Shown piece after piece: positions 35,300 to 43,857 of a DNA stretch of 64,000 nucleotides. Made by a program: the position numbers and the translations under genes. The stretch covers positions 1 to 64,000 of the forward strand of contig JANPCX010000085.1 in assembly GCA_031431125.1 (NCBI GenBank). Direction: 5' to 3'. The DNA comes from JANPCX01 sp031431125 (lineage in GTDB: Bacteria > Pseudomonadota > Gammaproteobacteria > Burkholderiales > Burkholderiaceae_C). The notes under the pieces were generated by a model. The model ran no database searches and had not been told where the DNA came from. It worked only from the letters and a program-made list of their open reading frames with translations. The stretch's first letter is position 1, and the number at the start of each line of letters is the position of its first letter.

Positions 35300-36319
35300 A
35301 TGAACAACTTCTCTCAACAAACTTGCGCCCCAGGCGTCAAAACCGTGCTCATTCTGGGTGCTGCAGGGCGTTTGGGATATGCCTTGACACAGGCGTTTTC
35401 AAAGGCAGGTTGGCGTGTGGTGGCCCAGGCGCGGCGGGCAGCTGAGGCGGGTTGGCCCGCTGGCGTTGAACACACCACAACGCCCTTGCAAGAGACCGAT
35501 CAGCTCTGCGCGACGGCCGGGCCGACAACGCGGGCGGTGGTGTACGCGGTGAACCCCGTCTACACCCGCTGGGCACAAGACCTGTTGCCTTGGGCGCGCC
35601 TTGGCATGGACGTAGCCCAAGGCCTGGACGCCCTTTTCATGTTGCCGGGCAATGTGTATTCATTGGGCCAAGGCATGCCGCCTGAGATCACAGCGCAAAC
35701 GCCGGTGTCTCCCACCACCACCAAGGGCCGCTTGCGCGCCGATTTGGAGACCGAGATGCAAGCCCGCGGCGCCCAAGGCCTGCACTCGACGGTGTTGCGG
35801 GCGGGTGATTTTTTTGGGAGTGGGCGTGGCAGTTGGTTTGATCTGGTCATCACCAAGTCAATACAACGGGGCCGTTTGGTCTACCCAGGCCCGCTCGGTG
35901 TGCAGCATCCATGGGCCTACCTTCCTGACTTGGCGCAGGCCTTTGTGCGCTTGGCCGAACAAAACGACCTGCCCGTTTTCAGTGAGTTTCAATTCGCTGG
36001 CCGTGCGATCACCGGCGAGGAATTTTTGACCGCCCTGGCATCTGCGGCGACAACGCTGGGTTTGACGCCCACCAAGGGCTTCAAAACCGGCCAAATGCCC
36101 TGGCGTTTGATACGTTGGGGCAGTGTGCTGGTGCCGCTGTGGCGCGAGTTGGTCGAGATGGAATACCTCTGGCGTGTGCCGCATGCACTCGATGGCCGCG
36201 ACTTGCAGCAGCAAATTGGCGAGCTGCCTTGCACGCCGCTGGTTCAAGCCCTGACCCAAAGCCTGCTGGACTTGGGGCACACCCGCCCTGCGCGACAGGC
36301 CGCCACAGCGGTCGTTTGA
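35300..36319 (+). CDS. NAD(P)-dependent epimerase/dehydratase-like SDR protein
   Basis: A 339-residue extended short-chain dehydrogenase. The nucleotide-binding fold opens TVLILGAAGRLGYALTQAFS (GxxGxxG). LPGNVYSLGQ replaces the usual Tyr-x3-Lys context and resembles NAD(P)H-binding proteins of the NmrA/UDP-sugar epimerase type. GAGG lies 9 bases before the ATG at 35300; a start at 35252 lacks one. It is probably controlled by the divergent LysR gene and is followed by a DUF4386 gene. Confidence 0.82.
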   Translation: MNNFSQQTCAPGVKTVLILGAAGRLGYALTQAFSKAGWRVVAQARRAAEAGWPAGVEHTTTPLQETDQLCATAGPTTRAVVYAVNPVYTRWAQDLLPWARLGMDVAQGLDALFMLPGNVYSLGQGMPPEITAQTPVSPTTTKGRLRADLETEMQARGAQGLHSTVLRAGDFFGSGRGSWFDLVITKSIQRGRLVYPGPLGVQHPWAYLPDLAQAFVRLAEQNDLPVFSEFQFAGRAITGEEFLTALASAATTLGLTPTKGFKTGQMPWRLIRWGSVLVPLWRELVEMEYLWRVPHALDGRDLQQQIGELPCTPLVQALTQSLLDLGHTRPARQAATAVV

Positions 36320-36392
36320 CGTCAAGTTTGGTTGGCTGCGCCGCTTGGGCAGCCAACCGTTCAGTTCGCCCACCATTCCTATGGAGAAACCC

Positions 36393-37124
36393 ATGTCACT
36401 GGTTGATTCGGTCTCAAGCACCACGCCCCGTTCCACCCGACTGTCGCGCACAGCGGCTGCCTTGCTCATCGCCGACGGATTGCTGTCCCTGGCCCCAGTC
36501 GTGATCCTCGGCGCCGCCTTCGGTTGGCCCGATTCACTGCGTTTCCCAGCCGCCACGCAACTGCAAGCGATTGCCGCGAAACCCGACGCCTTGGCCTGGG
36601 GTTATGGCCTTTATTTGCTCTACTCGATCTTGATTGCGCCAACGATGATTGTGTTGACGGCGCGCCTCTTTGGTGGCCTGCAAAGTGCACTCGCCGGCAC
36701 CGTCGCCGTGCTGGCGGGTTTGTCCGCCTTGGCCCGCTGCATCGGCATCTTGCGCTGGCTCACGGTGATGCCTGCGCTGGCCCTGGCCTACACCAGTGCC
36801 GGGCCCGGGCAACAACCCATGATTGAAACCGCATTCACTGCGCTGAACCAATGGGGTGGTGGCATTGGTGAATTGCTGGGCGTGAGTTTGTTCATGGCGC
36901 TGGCCCTGGGCATCCTCAGTGTGGGTGCATGGGCGCAGCGGCGTTTGCCAGTGCTGCTGTGCGTTGTGGGCTTGGTCACGGCCTTGTTGCTGGCGGGACT
37001 GTCGCTGCCAGCGCTGCGCATTCCCGTGGAGGTGTCCGTGGCCGTCGCAGTGACCTTGCTCAGTGTCTGGATGTGGGCGGTAGCGGCGTGGTTGTTGTGG
37101 GCTGCGCGCCGGGGCAATGCATAG
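36393..37124 (+). CDS. DUF4386-like integral membrane protein
   Basis: A 243-residue protein with about six hydrophobic segments (LLIADGLLSLAPVVILGAAF, LYLLYSILIAPTMIVLTARL, CVVGLVTALLLAGLSLPAL). RCIGILRWLTVMPALA resembles the DUF4386 family. The start at 36393 follows GGAGAA by 6 bases; an ATG at 36381 contains that site and is unlikely. Together with the upstream SDR gene it forms a LysR-associated pair. Function unknown. Confidence 0.72.
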   Translation: MSLVDSVSSTTPRSTRLSRTAAALLIADGLLSLAPVVILGAAFGWPDSLRFPAATQLQAIAAKPDALAWGYGLYLLYSILIAPTMIVLTARLFGGLQSALAGTVAVLAGLSALARCIGILRWLTVMPALALAYTSAGPGQQPMIETAFTALNQWGGGIGELLGVSLFMALALGILSVGAWAQRRLPVLLCVVGLVTALLLAGLSLPALRIPVEVSVAVAVTLLSVWMWAVAAWLLWAARRGNA

Positions 37125-37138
37125 CCCCAGTAAGGCTA

Positions 37139-37313
37139 AGAACCTATCCGTGAATAAGACAGCCCTGCGTTGTGACGACAAAGCGATGGATGCAAGGCGC
37201 AAGCCGCAGCCCAGGGTCTTTTCCTGGGCAAGGGTTGCAACGCCGCAGACGCGCTTTGTCGTCACAACCCTCCGGGCCCCGACGCAGGGCTGTCTTATTC
37301 ACGGATAGGTTCT
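37139..37313. mobile_element. Family A palindromic MITE-like element, copy 2 (175 bp)
   Basis: Perfect 31-bp terminal inverted repeats (37139-37169 and 37283-37313) starting AGAACCTATCCGTGAATAAG. The interior (GTTGTGACGACAAAGCG, GCAAGCCGCAGCCCAGGGTC, inverted CGCTTTGTCGTCACAAC) is shared with the 336-bp copy but two internal blocks are absent. TAAGGC occurs at 37131-37136 and again at 37313-37318, a possible but uncertain target duplication. The right end supplies the stop codon of the minus-strand membrane protein. Confidence 0.88.
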
Positions 37314-38211
37314 AAGGCCCAAGGTGGGCCGATTCCCGGCGTGCCCACATCGATCCACCGGCCCTGGTCTGCTTGGCCTGCGTGGTGCGTGAGGTTCCAC
37401 TGTGGGTTGAACCCAGCGGCGCGAGCAGCACCAAGGTGATGCTCAACCACACGGCCACGCTGAAGTAGGCCGTCATCCAGACCACCTCGGAGCGCCAGTG
37501 CTCCCATTGGTGCGACACCACCCAGCGTGTTGAGGCATCCATCCAGCCCTGCTCGACGCTGAGGTAGCTGCGGCCCAGCGCCTCGTCGGCGATCCAGCGC
37601 GACCAATACATGGGCACGTCGACGCCAAACATATAGAACACGTACACCACCCCCGCGACGCACCAAAGCGCCAACAGCGGCCGGCGCGCCGGATCAACCC
37701 GTGGCCAAAGCTGCAGCAAACTGGCCACCAGCAGCACTGCACACAAGCCCCACAGCGTCTCCTCGACCACATGGCCGATGTTGGAGGTCGTCAACACGGC
37801 GTACCAGGAGAACAGTTCAGCGATGAAGATCAGCGGCAGCACCGCCTGCGACATGACCCAGCCCGCGCGACTGGCGGTGACACGTGACACCTCACGCAGC
37901 AGCAAAGCCCATTGCGCGGCAAAACACAACTCGGCAATGGTGGCGACCGTGCGGCCGATGATCACGCTGGACCAGAAGCTGTCGACCATCACCAGGCGCT
38001 GCACGTCGTAGACCGGCAGCCAACAGCGCCAGCCGCAACCCAGCACGTAGCCGGCGGCGAGCAGCAGTTGCCAACGCCGGTTCAGCCAAACGTCGGGCGG
38101 CCAGTGTTCACGTGCGCGCCACAACCACCAAGCTGCGGCGCCCCAGGCGAGCACATTGACCACCGACACGGCTCGAAGCAGTGTCCACCAGGGTTCTGTG
38201 TTGGCCAACAT
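37312..38211 (-). CDS. Polytopic membrane protein of unknown function
   Basis: A 299-residue protein with about seven hydrophobic segments and many Trp residues (for example VSVVNVLAWGAAAWWLWRAR, PLLALWCVAGVVYVFYMFGV). I do not recognise the family. The final segment after VWLSITLVLLAP is a polar tail (SGTSRTTQAKQTRAGG) ending HLGP, and the TAG stop is formed where the gene meets the end of a family A repeat, so the original C-terminus may have been different. It is preceded by a small basic protein gene on the same strand. Confidence 0.7.
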   Translation of the reverse strand: MLANTEPWWTLLRAVSVVNVLAWGAAAWWLWRAREHWPPDVWLNRRWQLLLAAGYVLGCGWRCWLPVYDVQRLVMVDSFWSSVIIGRTVATIAELCFAAQWALLLREVSRVTASRAGWVMSQAVLPLIFIAELFSWYAVLTTSNIGHVVEETLWGLCAVLLVASLLQLWPRVDPARRPLLALWCVAGVVYVFYMFGVDVPMYWSRWIADEALGRSYLSVEQGWMDASTRWVVSHQWEHWRSEVVWMTAYFSVAVWLSITLVLLAPLGSTHSGTSRTTQAKQTRAGGSMWARRESAHLGP

Positions 38212-38238
38212 CTTGTGCTTTCAACCTAGAAACGGCAA

Positions 38239-38616
38239 TCAATGGCCTTGTTTGGGTCGACCGACCTTGATCGGGGCCAGCCGGTCCAACGCTGCAGCCA
38301 AAGCCTGCGCATCCAGCGCCGCCAGCACATGCAAGCCGGCGCGCAACAACTGGCTCTTTTTGGTCTCGCGTTTGGCCGCGAGCAAACGCGCCTTGAGCGT
38401 TGCGATCAAGGCAAAGTCACCCGCTGGCATGGTGAAGCTGTCGCGCACCGGCTTCTGGCGCGGCTTGGGTGCTTTCGCCGGCTTCGCGGCTGGGGCGGTG
38501 GCCCGCACCGCTTTGACGGCGGATTTCACCGCGGGTGCCGTTTTGGCCGACGCGGTCTTTCGGCTGATGGCCTGGGCCACCGGGGCCTTGCTTGACTTGC
38601 TTTTGCCGTTCGCCAC
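38239..38616 (-). CDS. Small basic protein with RHH-like C-terminus
   Basis: A 125-residue, Lys/Ala-rich protein. The N-terminal half is disordered-looking (SAKTAPAVKSAVKAVRATAP). The C-terminal part, DSFTMPAGDFALIATLKARL ... KKSQLLRAGLHVLAALD ... IKVGRPK, has the pattern of a ribbon-helix-helix domain (beta strand, helix, KKSxLLRAGL second helix). The start is the GTG at 38616, preceded by GGAG at 6 bases; a TTG four codons upstream overlaps that site. A perfect palindrome lies 18 bases before the start, suggesting autoregulation. Function is inferred. Confidence 0.68.
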   Translation of the reverse strand: MANGKSKSSKAPVAQAISRKTASAKTAPAVKSAVKAVRATAPAAKPAKAPKPRQKPVRDSFTMPAGDFALIATLKARLLAAKRETKKSQLLRAGLHVLAALDAQALAAALDRLAPIKVGRPKQGH

Positions 38617-38633
38617 ATGAATCTCCAAAAATA

Positions 38634-38650
38634 GTATAAACAGTTTATAC
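38634..38650. promoter_or_regulatory. Perfect palindrome, candidate operator of the RHH-like gene
   Basis: GTATAAA-CAG-TTTATAC is a perfect 7-3-7 inverted repeat. On the minus strand it overlaps a possible -10 (TATACT) directly before the ribosome binding site of the RHH-like gene at 38616, where a bound protein would block expression. It could also influence the divergent serC promoter about 150 bases away. Confidence 0.6.
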
Positions 38651-38801
38651 CTTTATGGAAATGGTGTGGAAGTTTTTTCTATTCCAGGCGGTTCGCTGCG
38701 GCGCGTCAAAGGGCTCAGAAGCTGGCGTACATGGCGTGACTACAATGAATTTTACCCTGCAGTTCCCCGTCAACCGAATCAGCTTGATTGCTTGCACGCC
38801 C

Positions 38802-39929
38802 ATGACCAACACCGCCCTCCCCACTGTGAAACCCGCCAACCCCAATTTCTCGTCTGGCCCCTGTGCCAAGCGGCCGGGGTATGACGTCAGCAAACTCACA
38901 CTCGACACCTTGGGCCGCTCGCACCGCTCGGCACTGGGCAAGAAGGCTTTGGGTTTGGCCTGCTCCGAGACGGCGCGGCTGCTCGGTTTGCCCGAGGGTT
39001 ACCGCGTGGCGGTGGTGCCGGGCTCGGACACCGGTGCCATCGAGATGGCCATGTGGTCGATGCTCGGACCACGTGGTGTGGATGTGCTGGAGTGGGAGTC
39101 GTTCAGCGCAGGTTGGACGACAGACATCGTCAAACAACTCAAGCTGCCCAATACCAATGTCATCAAGGCCGAATACGGTGACATCACCGACTTCGCCCGC
39201 GTGAACTTTGACAACGACGTGGTCTTCGTTTGGAACGGCACCACCTCGGGCGTCAAGGTGCCGAACGGCGACTGGATACCCGCCAACCGCGCGGGCCTGA
39301 CTTTGTGCGACGCCACCTCGGCCGTCTTCGCCATGGACATGCCTTGGGACAAGCTGGACGTGGTGACCTACTCGTGGCAAAAAGTGCTGGGCGGTGAAGG
39401 TGCCCACGGCATGTTGATCCTGAGCCCGCGTGCGGCAGAGCGCATCGAGGCCTACAGCCCACCCTGGCCCATGCCCAAGGTGTTCCGCATGAAGTCGGGC
39501 GGCAAACTGACCGAGGGCCTCTTCAAAGGCGAAACCATCAACACCCCCAGCATGTTGTGCGTGGCCGACTACCTCGACGCACTGCAGTGGGTAGAAAGCA
39601 TCGGCGGCGTGCCAGCGACGATTGCCCGCAGTGAAGCCAACTTGAACGTTCTGGAAGATTTTGTCGCGGCCAACGACTGGATTTCGTTCTTGGCCAAGGA
39701 CAAAACAACACGCTCCAACACCAGCGTGTGTTTGACCCTGAAAGCGACCGAAGACCAAGTCAAACAAATGGTCAAACTCTTGGACGCACAAGGCGTGGCC
39801 TACGACATTGGCGCCTACAAAGACGCCCCTGCGGGTTTGCGCATTTGGTGCGGTGCCACGGTTGAAAAATCAGACTTGCAGGCGCTGATACCTTGGCTCT
39901 CCTGGGCTTATGCCCAAGTCGCAGCCTAA
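38802..39929 (+). CDS. serC: Phosphoserine aminotransferase
   Basis: Second step of serine synthesis, PLP-dependent. The 375-residue product resembles the shorter serine-transaminase subgroup: NFSSGPCAKRPGYDVSKL, LGRSHRSALGKK, and the PLP-Lys segment VVTYSWQKVLGGEGAHGMLI. The start at 38802 (MTNTALP) was chosen because the conserved region begins 18 residues later; the open frame from 38655 adds an unconserved stretch. It is followed at 26 bases by serA, giving two of the three serine pathway enzymes in one operon. Confidence 0.93.
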   Translation: MTNTALPTVKPANPNFSSGPCAKRPGYDVSKLTLDTLGRSHRSALGKKALGLACSETARLLGLPEGYRVAVVPGSDTGAIEMAMWSMLGPRGVDVLEWESFSAGWTTDIVKQLKLPNTNVIKAEYGDITDFARVNFDNDVVFVWNGTTSGVKVPNGDWIPANRAGLTLCDATSAVFAMDMPWDKLDVVTYSWQKVLGGEGAHGMLILSPRAAERIEAYSPPWPMPKVFRMKSGGKLTEGLFKGETINTPSMLCVADYLDALQWVESIGGVPATIARSEANLNVLEDFVAANDWISFLAKDKTTRSNTSVCLTLKATEDQVKQMVKLLDAQGVAYDIGAYKDAPAGLRIWCGATVEKSDLQALIPWLSWAYAQVAA

Positions 39930-39955
39930 TCACACAAAAAACGAGGGCCACGGTC

Positions 39956-41134
39956 ATGCACAAAGTCAGAACCTACAACCAGATTTCCGTCAAAGGGCTG
40001 GACCGTTTCCCCCGCCAGTCGTTTGAGGTGGGCAGCGACATCGGCCACCCCGATGCGTTTTTGATTCGCAGCCAAAAGCTGCACGACGTGGCGGTGCCGC
40101 CCTCGCTGTTGGCCGTGGCCCGCGCCGGGGCCGGTGTGAACAATGTGCCCATTCCCGCTTACAGCCAACAAGGCATCGTGGTGTTCAACACGCCCGGCGC
40201 CAATGCCAATGCGGTGAAAGAGTTGGTGATGGCCGGCATGCTGCTGTCAGCGCGCGGCATTCTGCCGGGCATGGCTTATGTGAGCACCCTCAGCCACATG
40301 AACGACGCGGCCGAGATGTCGGCCTTGCTGGAAAAAGAAAAAGCGCGTTTTGCTGGCGGTGAGGTCAAAGGCAAAACCTTGGGCCTGGTGGGTTTGGGCG
40401 CCATTGGGTCCATGGTGGCCGACATGGCACTGGCCATGGGCATGAAGGTGGTGGGGTTCGATCCGGCACTGTCGATCGACGCCGCATGGCGGCTGTCCAA
40501 CAACGTGGCCCGCATGGAAAACTTGCAGGCCCTGCTGGCGCGCTCGGACTACATCTCCCTGCACGTTCCGGCCATCGAGGCCACCCACCATTTGATCAAC
40601 GAAGCCGCGCTCGCGCTGTGCAAACCAACTGCGGTGCTGCTGAACTTTGCGCGTGAAAGCATTGTTGATTCCGCTGCCGTGTTGCGCGCTTTGCAGGCAC
40701 AAAAGTTAGGCCGTTATGTGTGCGACTTCCCCGAGCCCCAGCTGCTGGGCCAACCCTCGGTGATCACCATGCCCCACATTGGCGCCAGCACCGAAGAGTC
40801 GGAAGAAAACTGCGCCGTGATGGCGGCCAACCAATTGATCGACTACCTGGACAACGGCAACATCAGCAACTCGGTGAACTTCCCCGCGGTGGCCATGGAC
40901 CGCGTGCCAGGCACGGTGCGCATCACCTTCTCCAACGACAACGTCTCCGGCGTCTTAGGCCAGGTGCTCTCGGTTTTGGCCGAACACAAGGTCAATGTGC
41001 TGGACATGATGAACAAAAGCCGGGGTGAACTGGCCTACAACATCATCGACGTGGCCAGCCCGCCCAGCGACAAAGTGGTGAACGCGATTCAAGCAGTGGC
41101 GCATGTGATTCGGGTGCGGGTGATTGGGGCTTAG
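39956..41134 (+). CDS. serA: D-3-phosphoglycerate dehydrogenase
   Basis: First step of serine synthesis. The 392-residue product has the D-2-hydroxyacid dehydrogenase fold: NAD-binding GLVGLGAIGSMVADMALAMG, active-site segments NFARESIVD and PHIGASTEESEENCA, and a C-terminal ACT domain (RITFSNDNVSGVLGQVLSVL) likely to bind serine. GAGGG lies before the ATG at 39956. Co-transcribed with serC. Confidence 0.95.
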   Translation: MHKVRTYNQISVKGLDRFPRQSFEVGSDIGHPDAFLIRSQKLHDVAVPPSLLAVARAGAGVNNVPIPAYSQQGIVVFNTPGANANAVKELVMAGMLLSARGILPGMAYVSTLSHMNDAAEMSALLEKEKARFAGGEVKGKTLGLVGLGAIGSMVADMALAMGMKVVGFDPALSIDAAWRLSNNVARMENLQALLARSDYISLHVPAIEATHHLINEAALALCKPTAVLLNFARESIVDSAAVLRALQAQKLGRYVCDFPEPQLLGQPSVITMPHIGASTEESEENCAVMAANQLIDYLDNGNISNSVNFPAVAMDRVPGTVRITFSNDNVSGVLGQVLSVLAEHKVNVLDMMNKSRGELAYNIIDVASPPSDKVVNAIQAVAHVIRVRVIGA

Positions 41135-41179
41135 AAACTCAACCCAATCGGCGCGCTTTCGGGTGATTGCCCTGACAGT

Positions 41180-41278
41180 CGTCATTCCCGCCAAGGCGGG
41201 AATCCAGGAATTGCGCCGTATCACCCGTGCTGTTTGTTCACTACCACCCACTGGATTCCCGCCTTCGCGGGAATGACG
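41180..41278. repeat. dRS3-like inverted repeat pair (copy 2)
   Basis: Two 28-bp units in inverted orientation (41180-41207 and 41251-41278) with one difference, each holding ATTCCC-N8-GGGAAT (CGTCATTCCCGCCAAGGCGG on the left). The ATTCCC-N8-GGGAAT pattern is that of the dRS3 repeats of Neisseria, where such repeats are chromosomal sites used by filamentous phage. It fills the gap between serA and the convergent cyclo-ligase gene. Confidence 0.85.
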
Positions 41279-41322
41279 GTTGGTGTACTGGTCGGTGAGA
41301 CATGACTTAAAACCGCACGCCC

Positions 41323-41931
41323 TCAGCGCTGCAACTCATTCACCGTATACCCACCCCCATCCTGCTGCCACATCACCCCATCCTCGGTGAGCATGGCATC
41401 CAAAATGAAGTCGTCGGGTTCGGCGCGCAGCAAGGGCAAGAAGCCGTGCGTGTAACTCACGCCCACGGCCACGGGGCGGGGGGTCATGGACATCAAGGTG
41501 CGTTCAAAAAAGCCTCCCCCGTAACCCAGCCGCACACCGCCCGGTCCAAAACCCAGGCAAGGCACGATGAGCAAGTCGGGCACGAATTCTTCGGTGCCTT
41601 TGGGCTTGGGAATGTCGTAGGCGTCGAGTTCGGTTTCGCAGCCCGGGTACCACACGTGAAAACGCAGTGACTCCGTTTTTTTGTCGGCCACGGGCAGGCC
41701 TATTCGCCGAGTCACGCCCTCTGCCGCACCTTCGGTCCAGCGGTACAGCGCAGGCAATGGATCGAACTCACCCTTGATGGGCCAATAAGCGCCGATGGAC
41801 TTTTCTCTGCGGCCCACAAGCCAAATACGCAGCACGCTTTGTAATTGAACCGCACGCTCCAGCCGATCGGGCAGGGCTTGGCGGGCTTTGACGAGGCGTT
41901 GGCGTATCAGGCTGCGGTCGGTTTCCATCAT
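41323..41931 (-). CDS. 5-formyltetrahydrofolate cyclo-ligase
   Basis: Recycles 5-formyl-THF to 5,10-methenyl-THF using ATP. The 202-residue product has the signature LIVPCLGFGPGGVRLGYGGG and IGAYWPIKGEFDPLP, with RQRLVKARQALP near the N-terminus (ATP-binding basic segment). It fits the one-carbon theme of the window (serA/serC, metF). Divergent from the TfoX gene. Confidence 0.92.
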   Translation of the reverse strand: MMETDRSLIRQRLVKARQALPDRLERAVQLQSVLRIWLVGRREKSIGAYWPIKGEFDPLPALYRWTEGAAEGVTRRIGLPVADKKTESLRFHVWYPGCETELDAYDIPKPKGTEEFVPDLLIVPCLGFGPGGVRLGYGGGFFERTLMSMTPRPVAVGVSYTHGFLPLLRAEPDDFILDAMLTEDGVMWQQDGGGYTVNELQR

Positions 41932-41987
41932 GGCAAGGTACTCCGGTGCGGCTGGCCGCGACGGGGTGATTGTGCAAGACTGTCACC

Positions 41988-42449
41988 ATGCCCACGTTCC
42001 CGAAACCCGTCATCACAACACCGGCGGATGAATTCGCCGCTTACTGCTTGGAGCTGTTCAGCCCCTTGGGCGTGGCCCGTGCCAAAAAAATGTTTGGCGG
42101 CAGGGGCATTTATGTGGACGACCTCTTCATCGCCTTGATTGCCGACGATCAGCTTTACCTCAAGGTGGACGACACCACGCGCGCGTCATTTGAAGCAGCG
42201 GGCTGCAAGCCCTTTGTTTTTGAAACCAAAGACAAACCCATACAGATGAGCTACTACATACCGCCCGAGGACGCCATGGAGTCACCCGGCTTCATGTTGC
42301 CCTGGGCCCGTTTGGCGATGGAGGCGGCTTTGCGTGCGCGTTTGAGCAAAAGCAGCAGCAAAGCCCCTCGATCGACAAAAGGCCGCACCAAAACCACCGC
42401 CGTTAAGCGGCCGAGCAAGGGTGCTGCGAAGTCACCGTCCGACGCCTGA
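41988..42449 (+). CDS. TfoX/Sxy N-terminal domain protein
   Basis: A 153-residue protein. Residues 15-110 match the TfoX/Sxy N-terminal domain: LFSPLGVARAKKMFGGRGIY, LYLKVDDTTRASFEAAGCKP, MSYYIPPEDAMESP. The last 35 residues are Lys/Ser/Ala-rich. In gammaproteobacteria TfoX controls competence with CRP; short proteins of this type in Burkholderiales have no assigned role. Its 3' end overlaps the convergent DUF2917 gene by 47 bases. Confidence 0.87.
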   Translation: MPTFPKPVITTPADEFAAYCLELFSPLGVARAKKMFGGRGIYVDDLFIALIADDQLYLKVDDTTRASFEAAGCKPFVFETKDKPIQMSYYIPPEDAMESPGFMLPWARLAMEAALRARLSKSSSKAPRSTKGRTKTTAVKRPSKGAAKSPSDA

Positions 42450-42789
42450 GGTGCACGGCCAGGCGCCGCACCAGGCCCCACAGCAGAGCAGGTGCGCGCG
42501 GCGCCGCTTGCACCGACAGCTCGGCATGCGGCCAGCCATCGACCCAAAGGGTTTGTTGGGCGGCCAAGGGCAGGCTTTGCCCGGCTTGCAACCACAGGTC
42601 TTGCGGCGCTTGCGACGCGGTTCCCGGCAAAGTCACCCAGGCCATGCCCCGCTCCACTTTCAAGACGGTGGCGTGGCGACCGGTGCGCAAGGTGATGGGT
42701 TGAGCGGCAGACTCGTTGCCCAGGGCCAGGGATTTCAGGCATCCATGGCCGCGCTTTTGTTGCACAATGTTCATGACTGGGTGCTTCAT
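42403..42789 (-). CDS. DUF2917 family protein
   Basis: A 128-residue protein starting MKHPVMNIVQQ, with the DUF2917 core LRTGRHATVLKVERGMAWVT ... DLWLQAGQSLPLAAQQTLWV (a small cupin-like beta domain). AAAGGA lies before the ATG at 42789. It is divergent from a LysR gene, an arrangement often seen for DUF2917 genes. Its end overlaps the TfoX gene by 47 bases on the other strand. Function unknown. Confidence 0.78.
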   Translation of the reverse strand: MKHPVMNIVQQKRGHGCLKSLALGNESAAQPITLRTGRHATVLKVERGMAWVTLPGTASQAPQDLWLQAGQSLPLAAQQTLWVDGWPHAELSVQAAPRAPALLWGLVRRLAVHLRRRTVTSQHPCSAA

Positions 42790-42897
42790 GGTGGTTCCTT
42801 TGAATGTGAGGCCTGATGCTACGTAGAGAGGCCTCACCCGTCCAATGACATTGCAGCGCAGCATTCATTCTCATAACGCATTAATCAAAACATCCTC

Positions 42898-43857
42898 ATG
42901 TCCGCCCAACGCCAACGCCCCCTGTCTGTGGGACCCATCCGCGCCTTTGAGGCCGTGGCCCGGCATTTGAGTTTTCGCGTCGCGGCCGAGGAGTTGAATC
43001 TCACCCAATCCGCCATCAGCCGACAAATCAGCAGCTTGGAAGAGGAGTTGGGAGCGCCGCTGTTTTCTCGCGGCACTCGCCATGTGGCGCTCACCAATGA
43101 CGGTCAAACCTTGTTGCGCGCCGTGGCACCGGGGCTGGACCGCTTGGACACCACGGTTCGCCAAATTCGCCGAGCCCGTGGTCGCAAGCACATCAATGTC
43201 AATACCTTTGCATCGATGGCCTCGATGTGGCTGATCCCGCAAATGGAAGCGTTTCAGCGCACCCACCCCGACGTTGACATCCGTGTCGCCGCCACCGACA
43301 ACTTGGTGGACCTCGACGATGGCGACAACGATTTGGTATTGCGCTACTGCAGCCCACAGAAAGTCCCCGCCGAGGCCCAACGTTTGTTTGGCGAGGTGCT
43401 CACCCCGGTCATCAGCCCATGGTTGGCCGCGCGCATCGCATCAGGAGAACTGCCGCCGTTGTTGAAGGCTACCGACTTGGCCGGGCATACCTTGGCTGAA
43501 GAAGACGACTGCCACAGCGACAGTGTGCTCCTCAGTTGGCGTGGTTGGCTGGAACAACAAGGCCTTGCAGGCTTGCAGCCACGCCGCTGGATGGTGCTCA
43601 ATTTCACCCACCAACAGATACAAGCTGCCCTGACCGGCCAAGCCGTGGCATTGGCTCGCTTGGGGTTGGTGACCGAAGCGCTGGAGCGGGGTGAACTGAT
43701 CGAGCCCTTTGGCCTGGCGGGCCGTATCCACAGCCCCTTGGCTTACTGGTTGCTGCTGCCCGTCGGCGGCTCCTTGCGCCCCGAAGTACAGCAGTTCAGC
43801 GACTGGATTTCGGAGCGCGCGGTGCAGACGCGCCGCGCCATGGGGGAGGTTCAATGA
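42898..43857 (+). CDS. LysR-family regulator (GcvA-like)
   Basis: A 319-residue LysR regulator of the GcvA branch. The winged helix reads AFEAVARHLSFRVAAEELNL and TQSAISRQISSLEEELGAPL; the effector domain is followed by a short tail. It is divergent from the DUF2917 gene, and its stop overlaps the ATG of the AraC gene (ATGA). Both regulators are therefore expressed together; their targets may be DUF2917 and the downstream EamA transporter. Confidence 0.92.
   Translation: MSAQRQRPLSVGPIRAFEAVARHLSFRVAAEELNLTQSAISRQISSLEEELGAPLFSRGTRHVALTNDGQTLLRAVAPGLDRLDTTVRQIRRARGRKHINVNTFASMASMWLIPQMEAFQRTHPDVDIRVAATDNLVDLDDGDNDLVLRYCSPQKVPAEAQRLFGEVLTPVISPWLAARIASGELPPLLKATDLAGHTLAEEDDCHSDSVLLSWRGWLEQQGLAGLQPRRWMVLNFTHQQIQAALTGQAVALARLGLVTEALERGELIEPFGLAGRIHSPLAYWLLLPVGGSLRPEVQQFSDWISERAVQTRRAMGEVQ

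Noticed and set aside
38634..38650. Palindrome considered as a LexA box
   Set aside because: It has no CTGT-N8-ACAG arrangement; only a generic palindrome is supported.
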